Source of the DNA: Endothia cerciana
Lineage: Eukaryota; Ascomycota; Sordariomycetes; Diaporthales; Cryphonectriaceae
Assembly (NCBI GenBank): GCA_026119935.1
Contig: JALRMH010000008.1
Span: 620,001-684,000, forward strand
Direction: 5' to 3'
Length of the DNA: 64,000 nucleotides
Below are positions 9,510 to 22,200 of this stretch, piece by piece. The notes under the pieces were generated by a model. The model saw nothing but the letters and a program-made list of their open reading frames with translations, was not told the origin of the DNA and searched no databases. Position 1 is the stretch's first letter. Every line of letters starts with the position of its first letter. Both the position numbers and the translations under genes were made by a program.

Positions 9510-12500
9510 CCGCAGACCACCTGTCAGCTCTCGCGATTACACAAGATTAACGGGATACGTCTATGCATTGCCTGGACCCGCGATAGATCTGCGAATATAC
9601 GGTCCGAGGCGATCATTGGGGAGAACAATGGAATTTAAGACTGCCCGAGCACCCAAGCAGGTAGGCGGACGTGAGGTCCAAATCCTCCGTCCGAACATCT
9701 TGAGGCACGCAAGTGCCAAAAGGCTTGTCGGGCGGATCCTGACAGCGATCAAACTTAGACTTGCGATGTTGGCTCAGGCTGAAGTCGAAGAGTTGGCAGC
9801 ATGACAAAACAACACGAGATGGGACGGTTCATGTATTGGTCGGATGGCAAGCGCCCTGAGTCCGGAAGGATGGCACCCTGCAGATATGACACTGCTGGTT
9901 GGCGCCCCAAACTAAGGTAAAACGTCGTATATCAATTAACCTCCGGCACGATCCTCCGAACGATTGCAAACCCCGACACTGCAGCTCAAAAGAATCTTGG
10001 ATCTTGCCCTTCTCACAGTGACGCATCTTCCTGCACGCCTCAATTGAGAATGACGATGAGATGAGTCCTTGAACTTTGAAACCCAAGAGTAAGTACTCGG
10101 ACCAACCGAGACCACGGCCGTCCACGTGTCTCCGAGGGCTAGCTTTAATTACCACACCAAAACAGAACTTGGTTCGAGCCGGAGTTTGGTGCCCCCATGC
10201 CAAAGACCTCTGTTCTGTTAGGCGTTAGAATGCGGTAATTAGCTTTGGGGGAGGGTGATTAACGAACAACCTACCTCCTTCTTGGCGGAATCCTCTAGTG
10301 CACCTCTGAAAGCACTGTTGTGTATTCACAACCTACCTACGTTGATACCAGATATGTAGGCACGCACGTGTTGTCCTGGCGCTCCGACTCGCAAGGGCCG
10401 ACCGTGTCTCGTCAGGCCAGATGCTGCTAGTGGGATCCCCTCGGGACGTGTGGCTTTTCCTCGTCAACGGTGACCTTGGGAGGATTGTGCATGCCGTGAT
10501 CATGAGGTGAGATTCCATTACAAAACTTTAATTCTACAATGTCTTGACCAGATCATAATTTTATCATAAGCATGCCTTGTCGAGTCAGAAGGTGATTGAT
10601 TATCCAAGCTTGAAGCTGATCTCGACGCTCTGCCTAATGGAATCATTCAACGGATCGTAGAGTGCTCATTGACTCAAGCCTCAAGTCTGTCCAGCACACA
10701 ACAAAAATTGCAATGCGAAACTCTGTAAGGAGCTTGTCAGGTGTCTGGAGCGTCTGGAAATGTAACTGTACCAATTGCGGGCTCGCAGCACACAATGGCC
10801 GACTCTTGAAGCTCACTGATGTTACCATGGCCAGTAAGAAACAGGCCCTCTCGAGGTCCGTGCGCCGCATGCGAGTTTGCGGCCCTCGGAATAAATTAGA
10901 CGACGAACTGACGGACCGCGGTCCATCAACAACGGCGACATGGTACTAGTGTTCCGGGGGTCAGGGATACTGTCAGGGCTCCACGACATCTGCCGAGTTC
11001 TGATCAGAGACCTATAAAGCCGTAGCCACCCACTGCCCTTTCTCTATTCTACTCTACACTAAAAAAAAAAAGAAAAAAGTGTTCTTCTCTTTTATGCGGA
11101 TTCCTATTGGTCCCTCTTGTGTAGGCTTCATTGCCCTTACTCAAAGATCCGGAGGAGGCACTCCATCGACCGAGAACCTGATTCACATCGCAATCTTTCT
11201 GGCTATGTTCTTCTCTCCCTCTACGCCTTGGAGCTGCAGCTGGCTGCTGTAGTCAGCGCTTGCAGGCCAAGAGAGCGAGCGCCCTTCTCTTTTGGGGCCC
11301 CCCATGTCCCTTGCCACGACACAGACCACGCATTCTTTGTTGTTCCTGGGGGTTTTTTCCACGGCGCCCGTTTGCATTAGTCTAAAGGTCTATCTCCAAT
11401 GGTATTGACCTTGCAACTGGGTTGGGGACGAAATATGCAAGATAAATGCTGCCTTCCGTACAGTGTCTAGGAGCAAATGAACGGCTTGTTTCTGCTCAAT
11501 CATCTGCCTTTAGACCCATGATTTAGTACCAGTCACCAGTTCACCAGTGCTCCAGCAAGCCACGAGCGGACCAAATCTACGAAAGCTGCGTCAATCCTTT
11601 CAATCAGCCAGCGAACTCTTGTTGTATAGAAAGACTCGAGGGTCTTAAGGAAGGGGCTCACCATGCCGCGTCATGCCTCGTTTGGCTCGTATCTGCATAG
11701 TTCAGGACATTCGAAACCCAGACCTTGATAGCCAAACTGCCTCGGTTTGGATTAAAGATAAGATGGCGCGAAACAACTGCTGCTTGGGTGGATTGAATAC
11801 TTGGGACGTGTCGCCGGTGCGTCGTATCACCCCTCACTCTTCGCCAGCAATGAACCGTCCAACAAGCTATATCAGAGAGAGCTATACCACGGCGGATTCT
11901 TCCATCCGGAAAGCCTTCTACTCTTCGCCCGATACTGCGTCGGCTTGCTTGCCGTCGGATTTCCGGAGTCCGTAATGTTGCTAAGTACGCTGCGCCGGTA
12001 TGCACGAACATTACCACCTGTTTCCCCGGTATTTCCAGTCCCGTCGGTGTCGATGTCATTACCGTGTCCGAAATTGTTCCCTGACGCTCGGATGTCGATG
12101 TGATAAACGCGAGCAGTACGAGTCAGCAAATGCGGGAACTATTGAGTATTTGCATCTCCGCGATCGAGAACATCAAGTCTCTATATTTACAACCTCCGAG
12201 CGTTCCGGTGCATCGTTGATATGACGCGTCACTGCTCAATACTTCAAGGTCAGCCTCAGGGGGCCATGGATTCTCAATAGGCACCCAATAGCTGTACTCT
12301 GAGCGGCGAATTGTATGGGAGAATCCGTCGTGGGACCCACTTCCCAATTGCTACCCAAACATCTTTCACAGTAACTATGGTAGATGACTCGCGGGCGCGG
12401 CCGAAGCACTCGGACCCGATTCTTGTCATGTGAACCGGATACGAAGGCCATTCTGGGCGCCTCGCTGCCGTGCGGCTCCGCAGTCCTATTCTGTAGTTGT

Positions 12501-13963
12501 CCACGTCAGCCTCAATCTTATCAGACAAGTATTTCATGCATGCACATCACCGACCACGCATCCAGCTTGCTCTTCAGCGACGCAGACTTCGTCTCCGTTC
12601 AATCCTATTGGGCTCGTTGATGGCCACGGATTTTTACGAGGCCCACTTGGGACTCATTGTACAGTGCTGTAATACGAGTGCAGATCACGAACGTATGTGT
12701 CCAAGAGGTTCACCACAGTCCTCCCAGGCCCAGGGAATGCGGATAGCCCTTAGCCGCGCTATGACACACAGGACTGGGTATTTATCACTAAAGCAACATA
12801 CCATGGTCCATAACATAACCATGGTACACATGTGGTCAGTGCGTCTTGTCACTCGTTGGTTTCTTGCTGCGCACCATTCCACAATGATACAGCAGGCGAT
12901 CTTTTCCCGGAGGATTCCGGACTGACCTTTGACTCCTGCAAGAATGTACTAGTGGCTCCACCTGGGTCGTTGGAAAAGAAGGCCCCTGTGTTTGGCACGT
13001 GGCGAGATCTCCTGCAGAGGACGATAGCCGCGGTTGAAATATTGGAACCATTATGGAATGGACTGTGTCATTTCCTGATTCATGGCCGTGCCGAGGAGCT
13101 CGAGGCTGTAGTCTCGTAACGCAATTTTCTGGTTGTCTAATTCATTATCAAGTTATTACTTCGGGATATAGCGTTAGCCAAGCGAAGATGATCGCAGTGC
13201 CGGAAGAGGTGACCATACACAATTGACTTGGGACTGATCTATGATCGTTAGACTGCTCTAGAGATCGGCCTTGTGGAAATGACAAGACCTGTACCATCAA
13301 TGGCCCAATTCATACCGCAGGTTCTGTTGGCCAAGGTTGCTCGCGCCAGCAACGCAATTCCCAAAGCGTACGACTCACTATTTCGTTAACCAAATAAGCT
13401 TATGCGCGTAAGCTTTTGTTTCACGGTCAATTATCCCCGCTGGGAATTGTGGATAACCGGTGAGCAGCCTACGGTGTTCGGCCGGAAGTACTAATCCGGA
13501 GATACATTACCCACGATGTGCTCCAGCCCGTGCTCCTCCCATCAGGTATTTACAGGAACAATTCAATCTTGTTGTGCTTTGATCATGATGAAATCCTCTC
13601 GTTAGTTCCAGATCCTGTCGCACGTGTGAGATTTCGCATCTGAGGACAAAGTCACCCTGGCCAATATTGAGGCGGCCGGGCATGGATAGTGGCTCTCCCC
13701 TTACCACTATTGGGAGCTCCTGCAGTGCTTCCATGTCGTATCTGCTCCTAATGACTTATGTTGCACGCGGTTGGCCGCCCAGGCGCGTGCATGAGCTGTG
13801 GTGTAGGATCAAGTGTGGCGGCTCCGAGGACAACGTCGTCGTCAGCAGTGGCCTACTACGTGATGGAGGATCGATAGTAGCACCGTCCATGTTGTTGGCA
13901 GTTTTCCATAGGAGATGGTTCCGGATACCATCATCATTGCGAGAGCGAGAGCGTCCACAAGGA
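9510..13963. other. Long intergenic stretch, no supported gene
   Basis: Many short frames on both strands, none with a recognisable domain. The frame at 12832-13119 (plus) has a somewhat protein-like composition at its end but no partner exon or motif that I can support. An A-rich run lies near 11060-11078. The HindIII-type palindrome near 13395-13415 is short. Confidence 0.4.
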
Positions 13964-13969
13964 TATAAA
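13964..13969 (+). promoter_or_regulatory. TATA box of the laccase gene
   Basis: TATAAA lies 123 bases upstream of the laccase ATG in a G/A-rich context, followed by a pyrimidine-rich leader (TTTCTCAACCCCC) just before the start codon. The distance fits a fungal core promoter with a leader of about 90 nt. Confidence 0.5.
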
Positions 13970-14091
13970 GGTCACGATGTTGCGCCCACTCAAAGCATGG
14001 AGAGATCCTTCACATCGCCACTACACCGCTTGGTCTCGAGCTCCTTTCATTCAGTTTCGCTCGTTAACATCCGTCTTTCTCAACCCCCAAG

Positions 14092-16201
14092 ATGATGGGT
14101 AAACCCACTCTCTTCGCCTTGTCGCTTGCCACGATCGCCTTGGCAGCCTCCATTCCTTCTCGAGATGATCCCCAGCAGGACTTGAGGCCCAGAGCCTCTT
14201 GCGAGAACACCGCAACATCTCGCGACTGTTGGGGCGATTACTCAATCGACACCGATTATTACACCACATTTCCAGACACTGGTGTCACCAGGGAATACTG
14301 GCTGAGTGTCGAGGAAGGTCCCTGTGCTCCCGATGGAGTCGAAGTGAGCACCTGTATGACCTTCAACGGCACCATCCCAGGCCCCGCAATCATTGTCAGT
14401 TGATGAAGCCCACTCCAACGACTCTGAGGCCACCGTTAACCAAGCATCAGGCCGACTGGGGTGACACACTGAAAGTTCATGTGTACAACAATATGTCAAC
14501 GAATGGCACTACCATCCACTGGCACGGCCTCCGTCAGCTTTACACGTCTCATATGGATGGCGTTCCCGGCGTGAGCCAATGTCCTATCGCCCCAGGCGAG
14601 AACATGACTTACGAGTTCCGCGTGGTGCAGTACGGAAGCAGTACGTCTACTTCCCCTTTTGGACAACCGCACGCTAGAACTTCATTTTCGAGGAACCCCT
14701 CTCCCTCTTGCCCTATTTCTCATACATCCTCTGTGACCACTGAGATATGTACAAAGATTACTGAGAGCAGATGCTAAAATTCATATTTGATTAGCCTGGT
14801 ATCACAGCCACTTCAGTCTCCAGTACGGCGAGGGTCTTTTCGGGCCTTTGGTCTTGAACGGGCCCGCGACTGCAGACTACGACGAGGACCTGGGTGTTCT
14901 CTTCCTTCAGGACTGGAGCCATACTCCGGCCTTCGAGCTTTGGGACACGGCCAAGCAAGGCGCCCAACCAACGATGGAGACTGGGTTAATCAACGGCACG
15001 AATACGTACAGCTCCAGTGGTACTGTCACGGGCCAGAAGTGGGAGACCACCTTCGAAGCTGGAAAGAAGTACCTCTTCCGTGTCGTCAACGTTGCAGTCG
15101 AGGGCCATTTCGACTTCAGCATCGATGGACGTAAGTATCTCCTCCTCCCGCCCACCATAAGCCCGCCCACCTGCTCATGGGAGTCAGACTGGGCTCGCTA
15201 GAATCGCGCATAGACTAACAGGCCCTAGACAATCTTACCGTTATCGCCAATGATCTGGTTCCGATCGTTCCCTTCACCACGGATAGCGTGCTCATCTCTA
15301 TTGGTCAGCGGTACGATATCATCGTCGAAGCCAACGCCGAGGCAGACAACTACTGGCTCCGAGCGGGCTGGCAGACTGCCTGCGCAACCAACGGGGACCC
15401 CACAGGAATGACCGGCATCATCCGCTACGACAGCTCCAGCACGGCTGACCCAACCACCACTGGCAACGTAATAAGCACCTATTGCGGCGACGAGCCGCTT
15501 GAGAGCCTGGTCCCCCACCTCAAACAGGACGTCGGAAACATCGTGAGCACCTCCGAGGAGGACCTTTCTTTCTCCTTCGGGAGCTATTTCACCTGGACGC
15601 TCAATGGCTCTGCCTTTTACATCGACTACACCAAGCCGACGCTGGACTACGTCTTCAACAACGACACCGACTTCCCGGTGGACTATAACGTTGTCAACGT
15701 TGACGCCTCCTCGCCAAATGCCTCCGAGTGGAACCTCATTATCATAACTGACGAGGTGCGACACCTTCCCTTCTTTATTTCCTAGTCCTGCTTAGTTGTC
15801 TTGTATTGACATTGAGATCGAATCAGACTGGCTTCGGGATATTTCACCCGCTGCACTTCCACGGCCACGACTTCTTTATCACGGGCGCCGAGGCGGCTAC
15901 CTTTGATATCGAGACCTTCAAGCCAAATGTAACGAACCCTCCGCGTAGGGACACCGCCGTTCTCCCCGCCAACGGCTACCTGGCGGTCGCATTCAAGCTG
16001 GACAACCCTGGTGCGTGGATTGCGCACTGCCACATCGCCTGGCACGCCTCCGAGGGCTTCTCGATCGAGTTTGTCGAGACGGAGAGCCAGATCTCATCGA
16101 CTTTAGGGTCCTCGGCTGGCACCCTCATCAATGACACTTGCAGCAGCTATGACAAGTACAACGCGACTGCGGTGTTCCATCAGGACGATTCAGGCATCTG
16201 A
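14092..16201 (+). CDS. Secreted laccase (multicopper oxidase), five exons
   Basis: Exons 14092-14394, 14451-14640, 14795-15130, 15229-15755 and 15827-16201 give 576 residues, the usual length for an ascomycete laccase. Introns are 56, 154, 98 and 71 nt, and all phases close. The N-terminus (MMGKPTLFALSLATIALA) is a signal peptide, so the enzyme is secreted. The four copper-binding blocks are present in order: HWHG (about residue 124), WYHSH (about 165), HPLHFHGHDF (about 458) and HCHIAWHASEGF (about 518). The reaction is one-electron oxidation of phenols and similar substrates coupled to reduction of O2 to water. Several N-x-S/T glycosylation sites are visible. The residue at the axial position of the type 1 copper appears to be Phe (EGF), where many ascomycete laccases have Leu. 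The C-terminus ends ...DSGI and lacks the DSGL-type plug seen at the end of some ascomycete laccases. The product could act in lignin or phenol breakdown, pigment formation or detoxification; the neighbours do not help to choose. Confidence 0.95.
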
Positions 16202-19200
16202 GGGGGGTGTCCTGTCTTATGTAGTGGTGACCACTACTTCTTGAATTTTTGTTGTGGGATGAATGTATCTCTCGCTCCATATAACGACGTCCACGAAAGC
16301 TTATTGTTTTGCACCTTGATTTTCTTCTTTCTTTCTCTCCCCTCCCATTCCCTTCTGTCTTTAACAGCCTGCTTTTTAGATACTCTTTTGCTCACATCCT
16401 TTTACATACGACGTCTCAGCGAAGGTTGTATACTGTATGATGGAACCTGTATTAATGCTACTAGATACACTCAGAGCTCTATTCGAGAATTCATGTCTAC
16501 AAACACCGAGACTTCGGTTGACCATGATCCCGGGTCTCACTTACCTGTCCACTTCGAGCTCCTAGTTCCACCGACTGCTAGGGTATTCTCATCTCCTGAC
16601 GGTGGGTGACGGCTATTGGTCGGATACGCAGCGTAAGAAGAGAGGGTGAAAGAAAGGGAAGAAGGAAGAGTAGAATCTTATCCGACGGTGCCACCCTCTC
16701 AGTGCAAGCTCACTCTTGTCTTTTTTTTTTTTTTTTTGATGGCTGTTGAGGGCGGTTCCGACCACGAGTACGCTCTTGCTCTGGGGGATCATCATGCCGG
16801 TGACCGTGCTCGTACTCCCCATGGCGTCAGGTACCGATGTCTTTCTCATATGTGCGCCCAAAGGAACGCATGAAGTCAGCCCGCGCTCCCTTTCAGATGG
16901 CGTGACGGCGTTCCGTACAAGCTTGATGTCGGAACTCTGGTCTGCCGTCCTAGATGACCCCGCTGCCTTTGCTGACATGCCCGATTATACAGGCAGCCAA
17001 TAGATAACACTGGGGGGATGGTAGACTCAATACGTAGAAAGAGGCTGTGGATAGGGCGACAAGCCTCATGGCACACTCCGGACGTGTTGAGGGGAGACGT
17101 TGACTTCAAAATTGCCCCGCGCCATCGCCTCGAGATAGAGCTGAAACTGATCACTAGATAGGCAAGTGAGCAGGCGTAGTAACGGAGCGGGGCCACTCGT
17201 ATCTGGTACAGAGAAGCACCCGGATGGCTCTATGGGTAGATGGCTTGCTGTGCGACGCAGGAAATCAGAACCTGGTTTGCAATCTGGGATCCAGATTGTC
17301 CATGAATAGTAAGTCGCCCTCTCGGAGGCGCTCGAGATGAGTGTCTCACGAGGCCGGCTTCGCTTCAGGCTGGCTCGCTCTAAGTTGAACGCCCTGGGTA
17401 CCTGAGCCTTTGAGCGCGGCTTCCGATTCACATGGAGGCACGCTCCTTTCTTTCTTGGTACTGTGGGGTGGGAGCTGGAGGGTCGGACCACGCCTCTCAT
17501 CCCTATGTCCCCCGTCTGCCCGTCCTGGTGGTTGAGGGGGCCCAGAGGTCTGAGTGAGAGGCTCGTTCATTTAGGACAGCTCTTACAGATTCCACCTGGC
17601 GGTCTTCGCGAGTTTGAGTTTGCGCTCGGTATCAGCGCCTCTTCAAACGATTGGCAAAACGATTGGTGAGAGAGGCCAGCCTCCTCGCCTCGAAGAGCTT
17701 GGCGGGGAACAAGAGAGAAACCCATGACTTGTTGGGGACGGCTCGAGTTTCCTCACCACTGAAGCCGGCCCCCTGACGCACGTCGTCAGTCGTACAAGAC
17801 TGAGTTGGCTTACCCTGGCATGGGGCAGTATATTATTCCCCCCCCCCCCCCCGTGACCGGTGAGACACCTCGTGTCCAGAACACGGTCCAGGTACTATTG
17901 AGCATATAGGAGTGAGGTCTAACACTTGTTAGATTGCCTCACAGCGGCTTCGGCCACACAGACGGCCCCTCGTCAGGTACCAACGTTCAGGTGACACCTG
18001 CGGTCGTCCAGATAGCATGTATGAGATCCTGCTCGAGAGGTTCGACGAACTTTGTGACCATGTTTCACCGTCCCTGGAGACTTTTGTGCCTGCTTGTGCC
18101 TGGCATGCGCGAGATGCTGTCGCTCTCGTGCACCTGCCCACGTGCTTGCAAGGCTGGGCCATGCCCCCGCGGCGGACAGTGTCCCATACACACCGTGCTC
18201 CTGCGCGTCGTCCGTCTCACGGTGAAACCACCCCCACGAGTCTCCACCCAAGGGTCGTCTCTTCTCCCCTTGCAATGTGTCTTTGAATAGAATGATGTGA
18301 ATCCCTGGCTCTCTAAGGGTTCGTTTCGCAGATCTTGATCGGCACCGATTTCCTGTGTTCGTGGTCCGCCCGCGGCTGACCTGATCGGGCGAAGATAAAA
18401 TCGCAGCGGGGCGCCGTCTGGGCCGGGGTAATCAAGCCGGGTGGGACACCGGCGGGGGCGACAGAAGGGCTGTCGTCGTATGAAACAGCGGAGCAGCTTC
18501 AATCTCGCAGCTCTACCCTCGTAACATCACGACATGACCTCGAGACATCACTCGGCCACGTGTTCCCAGCGCGTACATGGTAGTGCACCCGAAACACGCG
18601 GAAGGGTCTTGTGGGCTGGAATCCGTGTGGGCTTGCGATACGGCATAGGAGAGCGTGCACCGAACAACGTGATGGACTGCACAGAACATGCCACACGTCG
18701 GACAACTCTCCCCCACTTGCCATACTCACTGGTGCCGTCTGGGGGATGAATCAAGTTGGTGGGAAACCTCTTACCGAGACCGGTGCATCATGCTTCGGGG
18801 CGTGGTGCAGGGCTGCAGGCGGTGCCATTCTTACGTGAAACTCTTTCCCCGGACTTTTCCCCATCGCGCGGGAGAGTCAACGGCCAGAGATCCCCTTTGG
18901 TCTGGACCCCGGCAGCCTTCTCGAAGCTTGCGCAGCCCAAGTGCTCCTGGAAGGGCCACCGCATCGAAATCTCCCCTTGCGGGGCCGGGACTTCTCGGCT
19001 CCTGGAATTGTAGAAAGCAACCCCGAAATGGGGAGATTGGTTGTGGGCCTGCCTGTCAGCCGCCGGAGGTGGCGCCTGCGAAGGGTCTTCTTTGCAAGGA
19101 TGACAAGTCTTGAAACGTTCACATAGATCTGCATTGGGGGAGAGTCTGGTGGAGGGCGGCGTGATACGTACCATTGTTGGCAACCTCCTTTTCGGGCGCG

Positions 19201-22200
19201 GCGCAGTCGGGAGGGTGTGTGTGTTTCATGTTTCGTCGAAGCCACCGGCCGACCTGCTTCTTTCTCACTTTTGCCCTCTTGCTCGCAGGCCGACCGCGCC
19301 GGCCGATATAGCCGAAAACAATGACGGGAGGAGATGAACTCGCAATCCTGGTTTGATCTTGCGTAGCCTTTCTTATGCGCGAACGTGGACAGCTGCCGAG
19401 GCTGCTGCGGATTGAGACGCCGGAGGCTCGGGCACGCTTCAATCAACCGGGCATTCTGTCCCATGTCGCCGCCAAGGCCGGATCGACATTGTCATTTGGA
19501 AAATATAGAAGCATCGTCCTGTCTCTGCGGCAAGGGGGCTCGTGAGAGCCCGGATAGGTCAAGGTCAGAGCTGGGCCGACGTTGCGCTTCCTTGGCGAGA
19601 CTTTGCATTCTACGAACATAGTACTATGGCACACCGGGATGATCTAAGCGAGTTCGCAGATTAAATCTGGAGGGAGTCCAGAGACCGAGTCTGCCGATGA
19701 TGGATGTCACATCATCAATGACTGTTGGCGACCCGAAGGCTGCCGTCCTGGCCGAGACGGAGTAGGTGTGTGAAGACAATCGGAGGCCAGGTGCAAAAGC
19801 CGAGCGGGTACCCTCCCTATTCAGCAGCATTGGTCTTCTCGGTCGGCGGATGCTGCGTGGCTGCTGAGTCCGTCCCGTCAGTCCGCCGCACACGCGGCAC
19901 CGGTATGGCCGGGACGGCCGGGGTCATAGGTCTCTCTGGCGGCCATGGCAGCTTTTGACTGGCCTCGCGTAATACGCATGCCGGGTCTGAATTTAGAACC
20001 GGAGGACTCGTTCCTTTGTCTACGCATAGGGGGGGGGCAAAAATGGCCGAGACACTTCATAACACGTGAATTGGTGCGAACGAGCGAGCCGATAGCCTAA
20101 AGTGTTGGTTTTGTTTCAAGAGTATGCATGCAGTGTGAGCGCCATCGCAGTGGTGGGTTGGATTTGGTGTGCTTCAGAAGTGCAGCATCGTAGCGATCGG
20201 CCGGCAGTGCTGTCTTAGGTCTTAGTAGTGCCCCGAGGTGCTTCCAGCCAGTGACAGCGCAAGTGGGCGTTGTTGGTAGTGAAGGAGCCTGTGATTCGTT
20301 GGCCGAGCGACGCGCACGGGGGCAAACTGCGTACGCAATGTGCCCTCAGCTCAAGAAGGTCATCAGTCGGCTCGTTGAGGCAGTGAAGTGCTCGTGCTCG
20401 TGCTCCTGTCACGATCCACACACAGACTACGACGATCTACTCATCACGGGATCCAACGGCGCTGTCCATCACCTGCTACTAGACGATGCAATGTGCGAAT
20501 ACTGTAGTTGTATCAAACGAGGCGACCTTTCGACAGATCTCGCCCTGGCGTCGAGCTGACGACGCCTCCCTATTACGGATCTGGAATCTTACCAGATGAG
20601 GAAACCGTGTGGTATAAGAGGCTCTCTCTATTGGTGCTCGCGTCATGGTATTCGAATTTCCCATGCCCAACGCTACTGCACCAAGGGGACCCTGAGACCT
20701 GCAGCCGCCTATCGGCTGTTAAACTTGTGCACATGATGCGGCGGTTGCTTGAAGGCCGTGAGAGATTGGTGGGATGCCACGATGCGCAGTGACACTCCGC
20801 GGCGGCAGGTCGAAGTGGTTATTCGAAAGGTTTTCATCGCCATCCCCCCTGCCGCCGATCCGGGGGGGGGGGGAGGACGATGATGCATAGATGAACGTCT
20901 CCTCCGTTGCCTTCGCAGATTGATTCCGCCGGTCTGAAGTTGGAAGCCGGATGATGTCGTAGGGCGACGGCTCGTCGCAAAAAGGTGCAACGACTCGCAG
21001 ATCCGGATGCTGCTGGCCGGAGATTGACGAGTCCGTACATGGATGAGCTATCTCTCCTTCATTCATGAGAGAACAAGCCGTTGTTATCTGCACATCCTTA
21101 TCGGCAGCATATCTGCTGCCTTTTAGGCTGAAGGATGACACCCTGGATGCACACGAGATCAGTGGCGTCCGGGGTGATCAGGGAGCACTGGCGGGGAGGA
21201 TGGCAGATGCAGCCAGGAGGATCGAATGCTGAGCAGCACTGGGTATGGTTGTGCCACCAGCTGACGAGGCCCCCCGAAGGACTGGTCGGCGAGCCCCCAT
21301 GGCGTTGTGGTCACCTCGCCATCTCGCAGCGACTACAACCTACTATGGTCAACATGGGTCGCTGGTTGAAACCTGAGACTTTCGGTCGAATGATGTCGTC
21401 CACTGCCTTCGACCCATTGGCTCTTGCAGACGACCGGTCGTCCTGTGCTGTGTAGCCCCCAGGCGCGACCGACGGCTGGTACCGGTCACAGTACAGAATG
21501 CGGGCGCATGGAGCCGTGGCCATCTCGTTTCCTTCTGGGCACCATATACTGCGGCTTGAGTCGCGGTCGGCGGCCGTCATGAACTCACCGCTGTGTCAGT
21601 CCGGACTGAAGGCATCTTGTTGGTCAGTGTTGATTGGCAATCCCGCCTCCTCCGTTTTCCCGGTGTCGACCGACGAAGCACACTCGAGTTTTTTTTTTTC
21701 GGTTTCCCGTCGCAGTAAAGAGGATCGACTGATCTTCAGGAGACGAACCCATGCAAGCAGATATTCGCCGACGCGTTCCTGTGACCGATATGGGCTTCAG
21801 GGCCCGAAGTCCGGCGCAAGGGAGCTACTATGTAGTGAGTAGCAAAGTATTATGAAGTAGCCATGCGATACGCCGTCTGTCTGCAAGTTGTGTTGCGTGC
21901 ATCTACCCGCACCCGCTGTCCTGATCAGTCGAGATGGGCGTTTCAAAAAGGATGATCCCTTCCGAGTCCTCGTCTTCCAGGGATTTGCCCAGGCCGAAGT
22001 GATTTTTCCGGGACGTTTGAGGGAGACGACGTGAGGCTTATGGCGTCTGACCCCAGCGCCAATCAGCCATGCCCTCTATAAAAAAAACACAAAAAAGGGT
22101 CCGCTGTATCCCACAGCGGCCATGGACCGTGGTGATGTGTGGCTGCTTAGGAGGCAGGTTCTTGGATCGGTCGGGTCACGTCACCGTGGGCTGGGTCTTG

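Noticed and set aside
13368..13460. ACGACTCACTAT and, about 65 bases on, GGAATTGTGGATAACC, which recall the T7 promoter and lac operator of expression vectors.
   Set aside because: The matches are partial (12 bases, and an operator with missing and displaced parts), the spacing is wrong and the flanks are not vector sequence. Chance is the simpler explanation; a vector screen of the assembly would settle it.
18877..19464. Minus-strand frame of 195 codons in the gene-poor stretch.
   Set aside because: Arg/Pro/Ser-rich, overlapped by several frames of similar quality, no domain and no good start context.
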